Origin: Tagaea sp965279565
GTDB taxonomy: Bacteria; Pseudomonadota; Alphaproteobacteria; CACIAM-22H2
Direction of reading: 5' to 3'
Length of the DNA: 64,000 bases
NCBI GenBank assembly: GCA_965279565.1
Contig: OZ257249.1
Location: 1,922,001 to 1,986,000, forward strand
Part shown: positions 52,645-63,794 of the stretch, one piece after another
Layout of the letters: each line of letters begins with the position of its first letter
Position numbering within the stretch: position 1 is the stretch's first letter
Translations under genes and position numbers: made by a program
Notes under the pieces: model-generated
Databases searched by the model: none
Seen by the model: only the letters and a program-made list of their open reading frames with translations
What the model was told of the DNA's origin: nothing

Positions 52645-53847
52645 ATGCATCTGAAGCCGACCGACGCCAACCAGCTTCGCGATGCAGTCGCATGGGCCGC
52701 CGCCGAGGGCGAGGCGCTCGACGTGGTTTCCGGCGGCACGAAGGCGGCACTCGGCCGGCCGGGCCGTCCGGCGCGCAAGCTCGACGTGTCCGCACTTGCG
52801 GGCGGGATCGAGTACGAGCCCGAAGAACTCGTCCTCACCTGCGGTGCGGCCACGCCGATGCGCGAGATTCTCCTTCTGCTCGAACAGCGCGCGCAGATGC
52901 TCGCCTTCGAGCCGCCGGATTTCGGGGCACTCTACGGGCTTGCCCCCGACGGCGGCACGATCGGCGGGGCGCTTGGCGCCAATCTCGCAGGGCCGCGCCG
53001 CATCAAGATGGGGTCCGCGCGCGACCATTTCCTCGGCTTCTCCGGCGTGTCGGGGCGGGGCGAGGAATTCAAGGCGGGCGGGCGCGTGGTCAAGAACGTC
53101 ACCGGCTACGACCTGCCCAAGCTGATCGCGGGTTCGATGGGCACGCTCGCCGTGCTCGACCGCGTGACGGTCAAGGTGATGCCGGCGGCACCGAAGATGC
53201 GCACGGTGCTGGTGCTCGGCCTCGATCCGGCCCGCGCCGTCATGGCGATGTCGGACGCACTCAATAGCCCGTGGGAAGTTTCGGGGGCCGCATATCTGCC
53301 CGCGAATGTCGCCAGGCGCTCGCGCGTCGATCACGTCGCGGGGGCGGGGACAAGCGTGACCGCGATCCGCGTCGAGGGCACGGCCGTTTCGGTCGCCACG
53401 CGCTGCGAAGCACTGCGCGTCAGCCTCGCCGCGTTCGGTGCCGTCGAAGAACTCCATTCGCTGCGCACGGTCGATTTCTGGCGCGAAGTGCGCGACGTCG
53501 CCCCGCTGCTGCCCGACACGTCGCGCGCGATGTGGCGCGTGTCGGTCGCCCCCACGCTAGGGCCGGCCGTCGCCGCGAGCGTGCCGGGGGCCGACTGGTT
53601 CCTCGACTGGGGCGGCGGCCTCGTCTGGCTCGCGGTTCCGGCCACGGGCGACGCCGGTGCCGCGAAGCTGCGCGCGTCTTACGCCGAAGGCCACGCGACG
53701 CTGATGCGTGCACCCGACACGATCCGCAGCCTCGTGCCCGTGTTCGAACCGGCCGCATCGGGTGTCGCGGCCCTCAACAGGGGCGTCAAGGCGCAGTTCG
53801 ATCCGCGCGCGATCCTCAATCCCGGCCGCATGTACGAAGGGGTCTGA
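52645..53847 (+). CDS. glcE: Glycolate oxidase subunit GlcE (FAD-binding)
   Basis: A 400-aa second FAD subunit, a shorter GlcD-like protein. The FAD-contact segments are LDVVSGGTKAALGRPG, GGTIGGALGANLAGPRRIKMGSARDHFLGF and GRVVKNVTGYDLPKLIAGSMGTLAVLDRVTVKVMP; the C-terminal NRGVKAQFDPRAILNPGRMYEG matches the family. It starts four bases after glcD. Confidence 0.95.
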   Translation: MHLKPTDANQLRDAVAWAAAEGEALDVVSGGTKAALGRPGRPARKLDVSALAGGIEYEPEELVLTCGAATPMREILLLLEQRAQMLAFEPPDFGALYGLAPDGGTIGGALGANLAGPRRIKMGSARDHFLGFSGVSGRGEEFKAGGRVVKNVTGYDLPKLIAGSMGTLAVLDRVTVKVMPAAPKMRTVLVLGLDPARAVMAMSDALNSPWEVSGAAYLPANVARRSRVDHVAGAGTSVTAIRVEGTAVSVATRCEALRVSLAAFGAVEELHSLRTVDFWREVRDVAPLLPDTSRAMWRVSVAPTLGPAVAASVPGADWFLDWGGGLVWLAVPATGDAGAAKLRASYAEGHATLMRAPDTIRSLVPVFEPAASGVAALNRGVKAQFDPRAILNPGRMYEGV

Positions 53848-53854
53848 GCGCACG

Positions 53855-55144
53855 ATGCAAACCACCTTCACCCTCGCCCAGCTTGCCGATGCGGACGTTC
53901 GCGAGTCCGAGACGATCCTGCGCAAATGCGTGCATTGCGGCTTCTGCACCGCGACGTGCCCGACCTATGTGCTGCTCGGCGACGAGCTCGACAGCCCGCG
54001 CGGTCGCATCTACCTGATCAAGGACATGCTCGAGAAGGGGCGGCCGGCCGACGAGCGCACGGTGCGCCATGTCGATCGGTGCCTGTCGTGCCTTTCGTGC
54101 ATGACGACCTGTCCGTCGGGCGTGAACTACATGCATCTGGTCGACCATGCGCGCGCGCACATCGAGCAGACCTATGTGCGGCCGTGGCACGACCGGTTGC
54201 TGCGCGAAGTGCTTGCCTTCGTGCTGCCGAGCCCGTTGCGTTTCCGCGTGGCGCTGATCGGCGCGTTGCTGGCAAAGCCCTTCGCGTTCCTGCTGCCGAA
54301 GGGCGGGCGCCTCGGCGCCATGCTGGCGATGGCACCCAAGGCGATCCCGTCGCCGTCGGACGTGGACCGGCCGCAGGTCTTCTCGCCGGAAGGCACGCCG
54401 CGCATGCGCGTGGCGATCCTGCAGGGCTGCGCGCAGCAGGTGCTGGCCCCGCAGATCAACGAGGCGACGATCCGCCTGCTTGTGCGTCTCGGCTGCGAAG
54501 TGTCGGTCGCACCGGGTTCCGGCTGCTGCGGGGCGCTGACGCACCACATGGGCAAGGTCGATGCGAGCCATGCGTCGGCCGCCGCCAACATCCGCGCCTG
54601 GATGAAGCTGGGCGGCGGGCAGGGGCCGGACGCGGTCGTCGTCAACGCGTCGGGCTGCGGCACGACGGTCAAGGATTACGGCTTCATGTTCCGCGAGGAT
54701 GCAGAACTGAAAGGCCCGGCCGCCGAAATCTCGAAGCGCACGCGCGACATCAGCGAACTTCTGGCCGAGCTGGGTGTGGATGCGAAGGCGCCCGAGAAGC
54801 TCGCCGTCGCGTACCATTCCGCGTGCTCGCTGCAGCACGGGCAGAAGCTGGGCGCCGTTCCGCGCAGGCTGCTCGTCGCCGCCGGCTTCGACGTGCGCGA
54901 TCCGGCCGAAGGGCATCTGTGCTGCGGTTCGGCCGGCACGTACAACCTGATGCAGCCCGAGCTTGCCGGCCAGTTGCAGGCGCGCAAGGCGGCGAACCTG
55001 AAGGCGACGGGCGCATCGATCGTGTCGGCCGGCAATATCGGCTGCATGGCGCAGATCGCGGCGGCCGCCGACATGCCCGTCGTGCACACGGTGGAGCTGA
55101 TCGACTGGGCGACCGGCGGGCCGAAACCGGCGGCCCTCGGCTAG
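53855..55144 (+). CDS. glcF: Glycolate oxidase iron-sulfur subunit GlcF
   Basis: A 429-aa protein with two 4Fe-4S motifs in the first hundred residues (CVHCGFCTATCPTY and CLSCLSCMTTCPSGVNY), then two CCG domains (GSGCCGALTHHMG with VNASGCGTTVKDYG, and HLCCGSAGTYNLMQP). It takes electrons from GlcDE towards quinone. ATG 53855 is seven bases after the glcE stop. The stop overlaps the convergent TetR gene by four bases. Confidence 0.95.
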   Translation: MQTTFTLAQLADADVRESETILRKCVHCGFCTATCPTYVLLGDELDSPRGRIYLIKDMLEKGRPADERTVRHVDRCLSCLSCMTTCPSGVNYMHLVDHARAHIEQTYVRPWHDRLLREVLAFVLPSPLRFRVALIGALLAKPFAFLLPKGGRLGAMLAMAPKAIPSPSDVDRPQVFSPEGTPRMRVAILQGCAQQVLAPQINEATIRLLVRLGCEVSVAPGSGCCGALTHHMGKVDASHASAAANIRAWMKLGGGQGPDAVVVNASGCGTTVKDYGFMFREDAELKGPAAEISKRTRDISELLAELGVDAKAPEKLAVAYHSACSLQHGQKLGAVPRRLLVAAGFDVRDPAEGHLCCGSAGTYNLMQPELAGQLQARKAANLKATGASIVSAGNIGCMAQIAAAADMPVVHTVELIDWATGGPKPAALG

Positions 55145-55698
55145 GCCAGCAGCCGCGCCTCGATGCGCGCGAGCGTGCCGGCGAACACGCGCGGATCGTC
55201 GGCGGCACGCGCCAGCACCATCGCCCCCTGGATCGACGCGATCGCGTCGACCGCCTCGGTGCGCGCGGCGGCGGGCCCGCGCCCGGCGACGACCAGGACG
55301 CGCGCCAGCGCCTCGATCCAGACCTGGAAATGCCGGCGCAGGGCAGGGGCGAATATCCGGCGCGTGTCGTCGAGTGCAAACAGCGCGAACGCGCACACGC
55401 GGCGCCCGGCCTTGTGGTGTAGCTCGACCGCGCGGCACATCTCGCGGATCGACTGGCGCGGATCGCCGGGATGGTTGAGCGGCCCGAGGATCTCGACCGC
55501 GAACCACGAATCGATCTCGGCCAGAACGGCCTCGGCCATCTCCGCCTTGCCGCGCGGGAAGAAATGGTAGAGCGAGCCCTTGCCGAGCCCGGTCGCGCGC
55601 CCGATCTCGCCGAGGCTGGCACCTTCGTAGCCGCGCGTGCGGAACACGTCGGCAAGCTTGGGCAGGAGGTCGGCGCGTTCGGCGATCTGGCGGGCCAT
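55141..55698 (-). CDS. TetR-family regulator
   Basis: A 185-aa repressor. The N-terminal HTH is ADLLPKLADVFRTRGYEGASLGEIGRATGLGKGSLYHFFPRGKAEMAEAVL (two stretches, residues 9-58), typical TetR/AcrR; the rest is the ligand-binding helical domain. Its 185 residues match the usual length. ATG 55698 is preferred; an upstream start at 55782 would include the operator-like repeat. It faces the glcDEF operon end and the carAB promoter; which is its target is unknown. Confidence 0.9.
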   Translation of the reverse strand: MARQIAERADLLPKLADVFRTRGYEGASLGEIGRATGLGKGSLYHFFPRGKAEMAEAVLAEIDSWFAVEILGPLNHPGDPRQSIREMCRAVELHHKAGRRVCAFALFALDDTRRIFAPALRRHFQVWIEALARVLVVAGRGPAAARTEAVDAIASIQGAMVLARAADDPRVFAGTLARIEARLLA

Positions 55699-55716
55699 GA
55701 ATATCCTGTAACGATT

Positions 55717-55731
55717 GGTACAGTCCGTACC
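55717..55731. promoter_or_regulatory. Palindrome upstream of tetR
   Basis: GGTAC, five-base spacer, GTACC, with AT-rich flanks (ATT on the left, GAAT on the right). It lies 18 bases before the tetR start, as expected for an autoregulatory operator, and about 165 bases before carA. Confidence 0.45.
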
Positions 55732-55839
55732 GAATGGATAACAAAAACGCACCGGAATCGCCATCCGATTCGCCGTCGGCATCGCCTGCGGGATAAATAA
55801 TCGTTCCAGAGCATGAGGTTACGGCTCCGGACAGCGGGG

Positions 55840-55868
55840 TTGACCCGTCCGTGCCCGTGCCCCTAGAC
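55840..55868 (+). promoter_or_regulatory. carA promoter
   Basis: TTGACC (55840-55845) and CTAGAC (55863-55868), spacer 17 bases. Predicted start near 55875, which makes ATG 55898 (behind GACGGGGG) the likely carA start and rules out ATG 55871. Confidence 0.5.
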
Positions 55869-55897
55869 CCATGCCGGTTTCACCGACGGGGGCTTCC

Positions 55898-57079
55898 ATG
55901 ACCGCACGCAAACGCCCGACGACGCTTACCCCGCCCGCCGGCGCCACCGCCGCTCTCGCCCTTTCCGACGGCGCCGTCTTCTGGGGCCACGGAATCGGCG
56001 CCGTGCAGAAGCGCACCGGCGAGGTCTGCTTCAACACCTCGATCACCGGCTATCAGGAAATCCTGACCGACCCGTCCTATGCCGGACAGATCATCACCTT
56101 CACCTTCCCGCATGTCGGCAATGTCGGCACGAACGAGGAAGACATCGAGACGGTGACGCCGGCCGCCCTCGGCCTCGTGCTGCGCGCCGACATCACGCAG
56201 CCCTCGAACTTCCGCGCGACGCGCCATCTCGACGCATGGCTGAAGTCGAACGGCCTGCCCGGTATTTGCGGCGTCGATACGCGCGCGTTGACGCGACATA
56301 TCCGCGACACCGGTGCGCCGAACGGCACGCTCGTGCACGCCCCCGACGGCAAGCTCGACGCGGCAGCACTGGTCGCCGAAGCCAAGGCGTGGCCCGGCCT
56401 CGAAGGCATGGACCTCGCCAAGGAAGTCACCACGCGCCAGTCCTATGCGTGGGACGAGACGGCCTGGGTCCTCGGCAAGGGCTACGGCAAGCTCGGCAAA
56501 CCCAAGTTCAACGTCGTCGCGGTCGATTACGGTGCCAAGCGCAACATCCTGCGCTGTCTGGCGCAGGCCGGCTGCAAGGTGACGGTCGTGCCCGCGAACG
56601 TGACGGCCGACGACATCCTGCGCCACAAGCCCGACGGCGTGTTCCTGTCGAACGGCCCCGGCGATCCGGCGGCGACGGGCGTGTACGCGGTGCCCGTCAT
56701 CAAGACGCTGCTGGAAAAGCGCATCCCCATCTTCGGCATCTGCCTCGGCCACCAGCTTCTGGCCCTTGCCCTTGGCGCCAAGACCACGAAGCTGCATCTC
56801 GGCCATCGCGGGGCGAACCATCCCGTGCAGGATATCGAGACCGGCAAGGTCGAGATCACGTCGCAGAACCATGGCTTCGCGGTGCTGCCCGAGACGTTGC
56901 CGAAGACAGCGATCGTCACGCACGTCTCGCTGTTCGACAAGACGAACGAAGGCCTGCGCTGCACCGACCGTCCGGCCTTCTCGGTCCAGTACCACCCCGA
57001 AGCCAGCCCCGGCCCGCAGGACGCGCACTATCTGTTCGAGCGGTTCACCACCCTGATGGCCAACCCGAAGGCAGCCTGA
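55898..57079 (+). CDS. carA: Carbamoyl-phosphate synthase small subunit
   Basis: A 393-aa glutaminase subunit that hydrolyses glutamine and channels ammonia to CarB. The N-terminal domain has CFNTSITGYQEILTDPSYAGQI; the class I amidotransferase triad is Cys in GICLGHQLLALALG, and His and Glu in VQYHPEASPGP. It precedes carB by three bases. Used for arginine and pyrimidine synthesis. Confidence 0.96.
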   Translation: MTARKRPTTLTPPAGATAALALSDGAVFWGHGIGAVQKRTGEVCFNTSITGYQEILTDPSYAGQIITFTFPHVGNVGTNEEDIETVTPAALGLVLRADITQPSNFRATRHLDAWLKSNGLPGICGVDTRALTRHIRDTGAPNGTLVHAPDGKLDAAALVAEAKAWPGLEGMDLAKEVTTRQSYAWDETAWVLGKGYGKLGKPKFNVVAVDYGAKRNILRCLAQAGCKVTVVPANVTADDILRHKPDGVFLSNGPGDPAATGVYAVPVIKTLLEKRIPIFGICLGHQLLALALGAKTTKLHLGHRGANHPVQDIETGKVEITSQNHGFAVLPETLPKTAIVTHVSLFDKTNEGLRCTDRPAFSVQYHPEASPGPQDAHYLFERFTTLMANPKAA

Positions 57080-57082
57080 AAC

Positions 57083-60334
<3,252 letters not shown>

Positions 60335-60466
60335 CGGCACACCCCCGAGCTGCGCGGGTCATGCAGGACGGCCGATCCCACCGGGGTCGCCGAGGCTGGA
60401 TGGCGTTGCGAAAAGGGTGGGGCCTTCGGGAATTCAGGGGAGCGACGGAGTTCGAGTACGGGCACG

Positions 60467-60940
60467 ATGGACAAGATTCCGATGACGCGCGAGGGCTATG
60501 AGCGCCTCGAAGCCGAGCTCAAGAACCTCAAGTCGGTCGAGCGGCCGGCAGTAATCCGGGCGATCGCGGAAGCCCGCGATCACGGCGACCTTTCCGAGAA
60601 CGCGGAGTATCACGCCGCGCGCGAGCGCCAGTCCTTCATCGAGGGCCGCATCGGCGAGCTCGAGGACAAGGTCAGCCGCGGCGAGATCATCGACGTGGCC
60701 TCGCTCACCGGCAAGCAGATCAAGTTCGGCGCGAAGGTGACGCTCGCCGACGAGGACACCGACGAGGAGTCGACCTACCAGATCGTCGGCGCCGACGAGG
60801 CCGACGTCGAGAAGGGCCGTATCTCGATCACCTCGCCGCTCGCGCGCGCGCTGATCAACAAGCAGGCCGGCGACAAGGTCGAGGTCACCACGCCGCGCGG
60901 CCACAAGGCCTACGAGATCATCAAGGTCCGCTTCAAATAG
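60467..60940 (+). CDS. greA: Transcription elongation factor GreA
   Basis: A 157-aa factor that rescues arrested RNA polymerase by stimulating transcript cleavage. The N-terminal coiled coil has the tip acidic pair in EARDHGDLSENAEYHAARERQ (Asp, Glu), and the C-terminal FKBP-like domain follows (GAKVTLADEDTDEESTYQIVG, then ITSPLARALINKQAGDKVEV). It lies 132 bases after carB and is commonly next to it in alphaproteobacteria. No promoter is clear in the gap. Confidence 0.97.
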   Translation: MDKIPMTREGYERLEAELKNLKSVERPAVIRAIAEARDHGDLSENAEYHAARERQSFIEGRIGELEDKVSRGEIIDVASLTGKQIKFGAKVTLADEDTDEESTYQIVGADEADVEKGRISITSPLARALINKQAGDKVEVTTPRGHKAYEIIKVRFK

Positions 60941-60947
60941 CGGGCGC

Positions 60948-60976
60948 TTGATTTCGCGCGCGAAGGCGCGTATATG
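60948..60976 (+). promoter_or_regulatory. Promoter of the SOD/chromate operon
   Basis: TTGATT (60948-60953) and TATATG (60971-60976), spacer 17 bases. The predicted start near 60983 leaves a 110-base leader before ATG 61094. Confidence 0.5.
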
Positions 60977-60985
60977 CCTTTCCGC

Positions 60986-61015
60986 GCGGGGCTACCGGCA
61001 GTCGCCCCGCCTTTT
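60986..61015 (+). terminator. Leader or greA stem-loop with CTTTT tail
   Basis: GCGGGGC (60986-60992) pairs with GCCCCGC (61004-61010), 11-base loop, then CTTTTCC. It may end greA transcripts, or, as it also lies just after the promoter at 60948-60976, act as a leader attenuator. Confidence 0.5.
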
Positions 61016-61093
61016 CCAAAAGACGATGCTCTCGTCCAAGCACTGCCTTTCGGGGGATCCCTGTCCGGGATTCTTGCCGGGAGGTATCGGACG

Positions 61094-62029
61094 ATGACGA
61101 GTCGGAATTCCAGCGCGCGCTATTCGATCAGACCCTTGGGCGCCAAGCCCGAATCCTATCCGGGCTTCAGCGAGAAGCTGATCGCCAGCCATTTCGAGAA
61201 CAACTACGCGGGTGCCGTGAAGCGGCTCAACGCGGTTTCCGCGCGTCTCGACGCACTCGATCCGGCGGCGGCCGGTTTCGAATGGAACGGGCTGAAGCGC
61301 GAGGAAATCGTCGCCTACAACTCGATGCAGCTGCACGAGATCTATTTCGAAGCGCTCGGCGCGCCCGTGGCTCCGCCGGCCGATCTCGCCGCGGCGATCG
61401 AGCGCGATTTCGGTTCGTTCGAAGCCTGGCGTGCGCGATTCGTCGCGTGCGGCAAGGCGCTTGGCGGCGGGTCGGGCTGGGTCGTGCTGGTGCGCGAGAG
61501 CCGCAATGGCCGCCTCGCGATCCAGTGGGGGGCCGACCACACGATGGGTCTCATCGGGGCCACGCCGCTGCTCGCGCTCGACATGTACGAGCACGCCTAC
61601 CACATGGATTACGGGGCGAACGCCGCCGCCTATGTCGAGGCGTGGCTTGCGGCCATCGACTGGACGCGCGCTTCCCTGCGCTGGCGTGCGGCGGAGATGC
61701 CGCGCGACGCCAACGCCGTACCGCTCGAAGCACTCGACGGGGCAGGCGTCGTCTATGTCGACGCGCGGCGCGGACCGACCTTCGATGCCGCAAGCGACAC
61801 GCTGCCGGGTGCGTTGCGCATCGATCCGGCGAAGCCGGACGGTGCCGCCGCCGGCCTGCCGAAGGACCGCGAACTGGTCGTCTACTGCGTCTACGGCTTC
61901 GGTTTCAGCCGCGACACGGCGGCGGCGCTGCGCGCACAGGGCTACAAGGCACGCTATCTCGACACCGGCATCGTCGGCTGGCGCGCGATGGGTCGGCCGC
62001 TTGCTCCCAAGCAGGGAGGTGCCGCATGA
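61094..62029 (+). CDS. Superoxide dismutase (Fe/Mn) fused to rhodanese domain
   Basis: A 311-aa two-domain protein. Residues 20-192 are a Fe/Mn SOD: metal ligands His33 (ASHFENNY), His81 (MQLHEIYF), Asp163 and His167 (ALDMYEHAYHMDYG). By alignment, E. coli FeSOD Tyr34 corresponds to Ala41 and His30 to Asn37, and the outer-sphere residue is His149 (GADHT) in place of Gln, as in M. tuberculosis SodA. Residues 215-305 are a rhodanese domain with Cys265 in VVYCVYGFGFS and GWRAMGRPL. ATG 61094 is preferred; the frame to 60974 is leader. The stop overlaps the ChrB-like gene (ATGA), so the fusion belongs to a chromate-related operon. Confidence 0.9.
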   Translation: MTSRNSSARYSIRPLGAKPESYPGFSEKLIASHFENNYAGAVKRLNAVSARLDALDPAAAGFEWNGLKREEIVAYNSMQLHEIYFEALGAPVAPPADLAAAIERDFGSFEAWRARFVACGKALGGGSGWVVLVRESRNGRLAIQWGADHTMGLIGATPLLALDMYEHAYHMDYGANAAAYVEAWLAAIDWTRASLRWRAAEMPRDANAVPLEALDGAGVVYVDARRGPTFDAASDTLPGALRIDPAKPDGAAAGLPKDRELVVYCVYGFGFSRDTAAALRAQGYKARYLDTGIVGWRAMGRPLAPKQGGAA

Positions 62030-62481
62030 AGTGGATCACCCGCGAACGCCCGAAGATCGACCGCGTCGCCTGCCCGTGGCTGGTGACGCGCTTCGTCGAC
62101 AAGTCGCCCGAGTTCCTGTTCGTCGCTTCCGACAAGGTCCTGTCGGAGGCGAAACGCCTCGACGCGATCCCGTACGACGTGCCGGACGTGGAACTCAGCC
62201 ATGTCGGGCCGCTGTGCAGCTTCGACGCGTTCCTGAAGAAATACGGGCTCGACGATCCCGCGCTGGCGCATCTCGCGATCATCGTGCGCGGGGCCGATAC
62301 CGGGCATCCGGAGCTTGCCCCGGAATCGCCCGGGCTGCTGGCGGCCTCGCTCGGCCTGTCGGCAATCCATGGCACCGACGACCATGCGATGCTTGCGCAG
62401 GGTTTCGTGCTGTACGACGCTCTCTACGCGTGGGCGCGCCGGGCGCGCGGCGAAACCCACGGCTGGCCGCCCAAGGGATGA
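62026..62481 (+). CDS. Chromate resistance protein, ChrB C-terminal type
   Basis: A 151-aa protein that matches the C-terminal domain of ChrB: KIDRVACPWLVTRFVDKSPEFLFV at the start, CSFDAFLKKYGL in the middle, and ALAQGF-like helices at the end. It lacks the N-terminal regulator half of full ChrB. Overlaps the SOD fusion and ChrA on both sides by four bases, so the genes are coupled. Conserved Cys residues (Cys17, Cys63) could bind chromate or metal; the role is inferred from context. Confidence 0.88.
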   Translation: MKWITRERPKIDRVACPWLVTRFVDKSPEFLFVASDKVLSEAKRLDAIPYDVPDVELSHVGPLCSFDAFLKKYGLDDPALAHLAIIVRGADTGHPELAPESPGLLAASLGLSAIHGTDDHAMLAQGFVLYDALYAWARRARGETHGWPPKG

Positions 62482-63794
62482 ACGACATGCTCGATACTTC
62501 CGCACCCGCCCAGTCCGCCGGACGCCCGACCTTCGGCGAGGCGCTCGCCTACTGGTTCCGGCTCGGCTGCCTGTCCTTCGGCGGCCCGGCCGGCCAGATC
62601 GCCATGATGCAGCACGACCTGGTCGACGGGCGGCGCTGGATCCCGCAGCGCGCGTTCCTGCGCGGCCTGTCCTTCGCCACGCTGCTGCCCGGTCCCGAGG
62701 CCACGCAGCTTGCCGCCTATATCGGCTGGCGGCTGCACGGCACGCTCGGCGGTGTGGTCGCCGGCACGCTGTTCGTGCTGCCGGGCGTGCTCTGCATGCT
62801 GGTCCTGTCGTACATCGCTGCGGCGCACGGCGAGACCGGCTTCGTCGGCGCCATCTTCGAAGGGCTCAAGCCCGTCGTCATCGCCGTGGTCGTGCACGCG
62901 GTCTGGCGCATCGGGCGCAAGTCGCTGCACACATGGCAGGCCGTCGCCCTCGCGGCGGCGGCGTTCGCCGCGATCAATTTCGCCGGCATCGATTTCCCGT
63001 GGGTCGTCGCGGCGGCGGCCGTGATCGGTTGGCTGTCGGCGCGCGGGACCGCACCTTCGCCCTTCGCGGCCGGCGGACACGGAGCGGTGGGCGACGACGA
63101 AGCGCCATCGGCACCGCTTCCGGCCAACGCGATGCGGCGCTTCGCGAAGCTCGCGGCGATCTTCGCCGTGCTCTGGGCGGTTCCGGTCGCCGGTGTGCTG
63201 CTGGTCATGGGCACGCATCCGTTCCTCGACATCGCCGACCTGTTCACGAAGGCGGCCTTCGTCACGTTCGGCGGGGCCTATGCCGTGTTGCCCTATGTCG
63301 CCGACGCGGCGGTCAATCTCTATGGATGGCTGACGCCGGCCGACATGCTGAACGGCCTCGCACTCGCCGAGACGACGCCGGGGCCGCTGATCCTCGTGCT
63401 CCAGTATGTCGGCTTCTACGCGGGCTGGAACGCGGCGGCCGCCGATCCGCTCGCCGCGGCGATCGTCGGCGGACTGCTCGCCAGCTACGTGACGTTCCTG
63501 CCGAGCTTCCTGTTCATCCTCGCGGGTGCGCCCTATATCGAAGGGCTGCACGAGAACAAGGGCGTGTCGGCGGCACTCGGCGCGATCACGGCGGCGGTCG
63601 TCGGCGTGGTGCTGAACCTCGCGGTGTTCCTCGGCCATGCGGTGTTCGTGCCGGTACCCGGCGCCGTGGATTTCGTCGCGGCCGGGATTGCGGCGACCGC
63701 CTTCGTGCTGCTCGTGCGTTTCGGCATCGCGATGCACTGGCTGGTGCTGGCGGGTGCCGCCTTCGGCCTCGCGCGCTACGCGGCGGGTCTTTGA
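62478..63794 (+). CDS. chrA: Chromate efflux transporter ChrA
   Basis: A 438-aa CHR-family transporter with two homologous six-helix halves (about 18-195 and 220-430). The first half has FGEALAYWFRLGCLSFGGPAGQIAMMQ and LLPGPEATQLAAYIGW; the second has FVTFGGAYAVLPYV and LAETTPGPLILVLQYVGFYAGW, the paired motifs of ChrA. It exports chromate against the gradient with H+ (family knowledge). ATG 62478 overlaps the stop of the ChrB-like gene. The stop overlaps the TTG of the next gene. Confidence 0.94.
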   Translation: MNDMLDTSAPAQSAGRPTFGEALAYWFRLGCLSFGGPAGQIAMMQHDLVDGRRWIPQRAFLRGLSFATLLPGPEATQLAAYIGWRLHGTLGGVVAGTLFVLPGVLCMLVLSYIAAAHGETGFVGAIFEGLKPVVIAVVVHAVWRIGRKSLHTWQAVALAAAAFAAINFAGIDFPWVVAAAAVIGWLSARGTAPSPFAAGGHGAVGDDEAPSAPLPANAMRRFAKLAAIFAVLWAVPVAGVLLVMGTHPFLDIADLFTKAAFVTFGGAYAVLPYVADAAVNLYGWLTPADMLNGLALAETTPGPLILVLQYVGFYAGWNAAAADPLAAAIVGGLLASYVTFLPSFLFILAGAPYIEGLHENKGVSAALGAITAAVVGVVLNLAVFLGHAVFVPVPGAVDFVAAGIAATAFVLLVRFGIAMHWLVLAGAAFGLARYAAGL

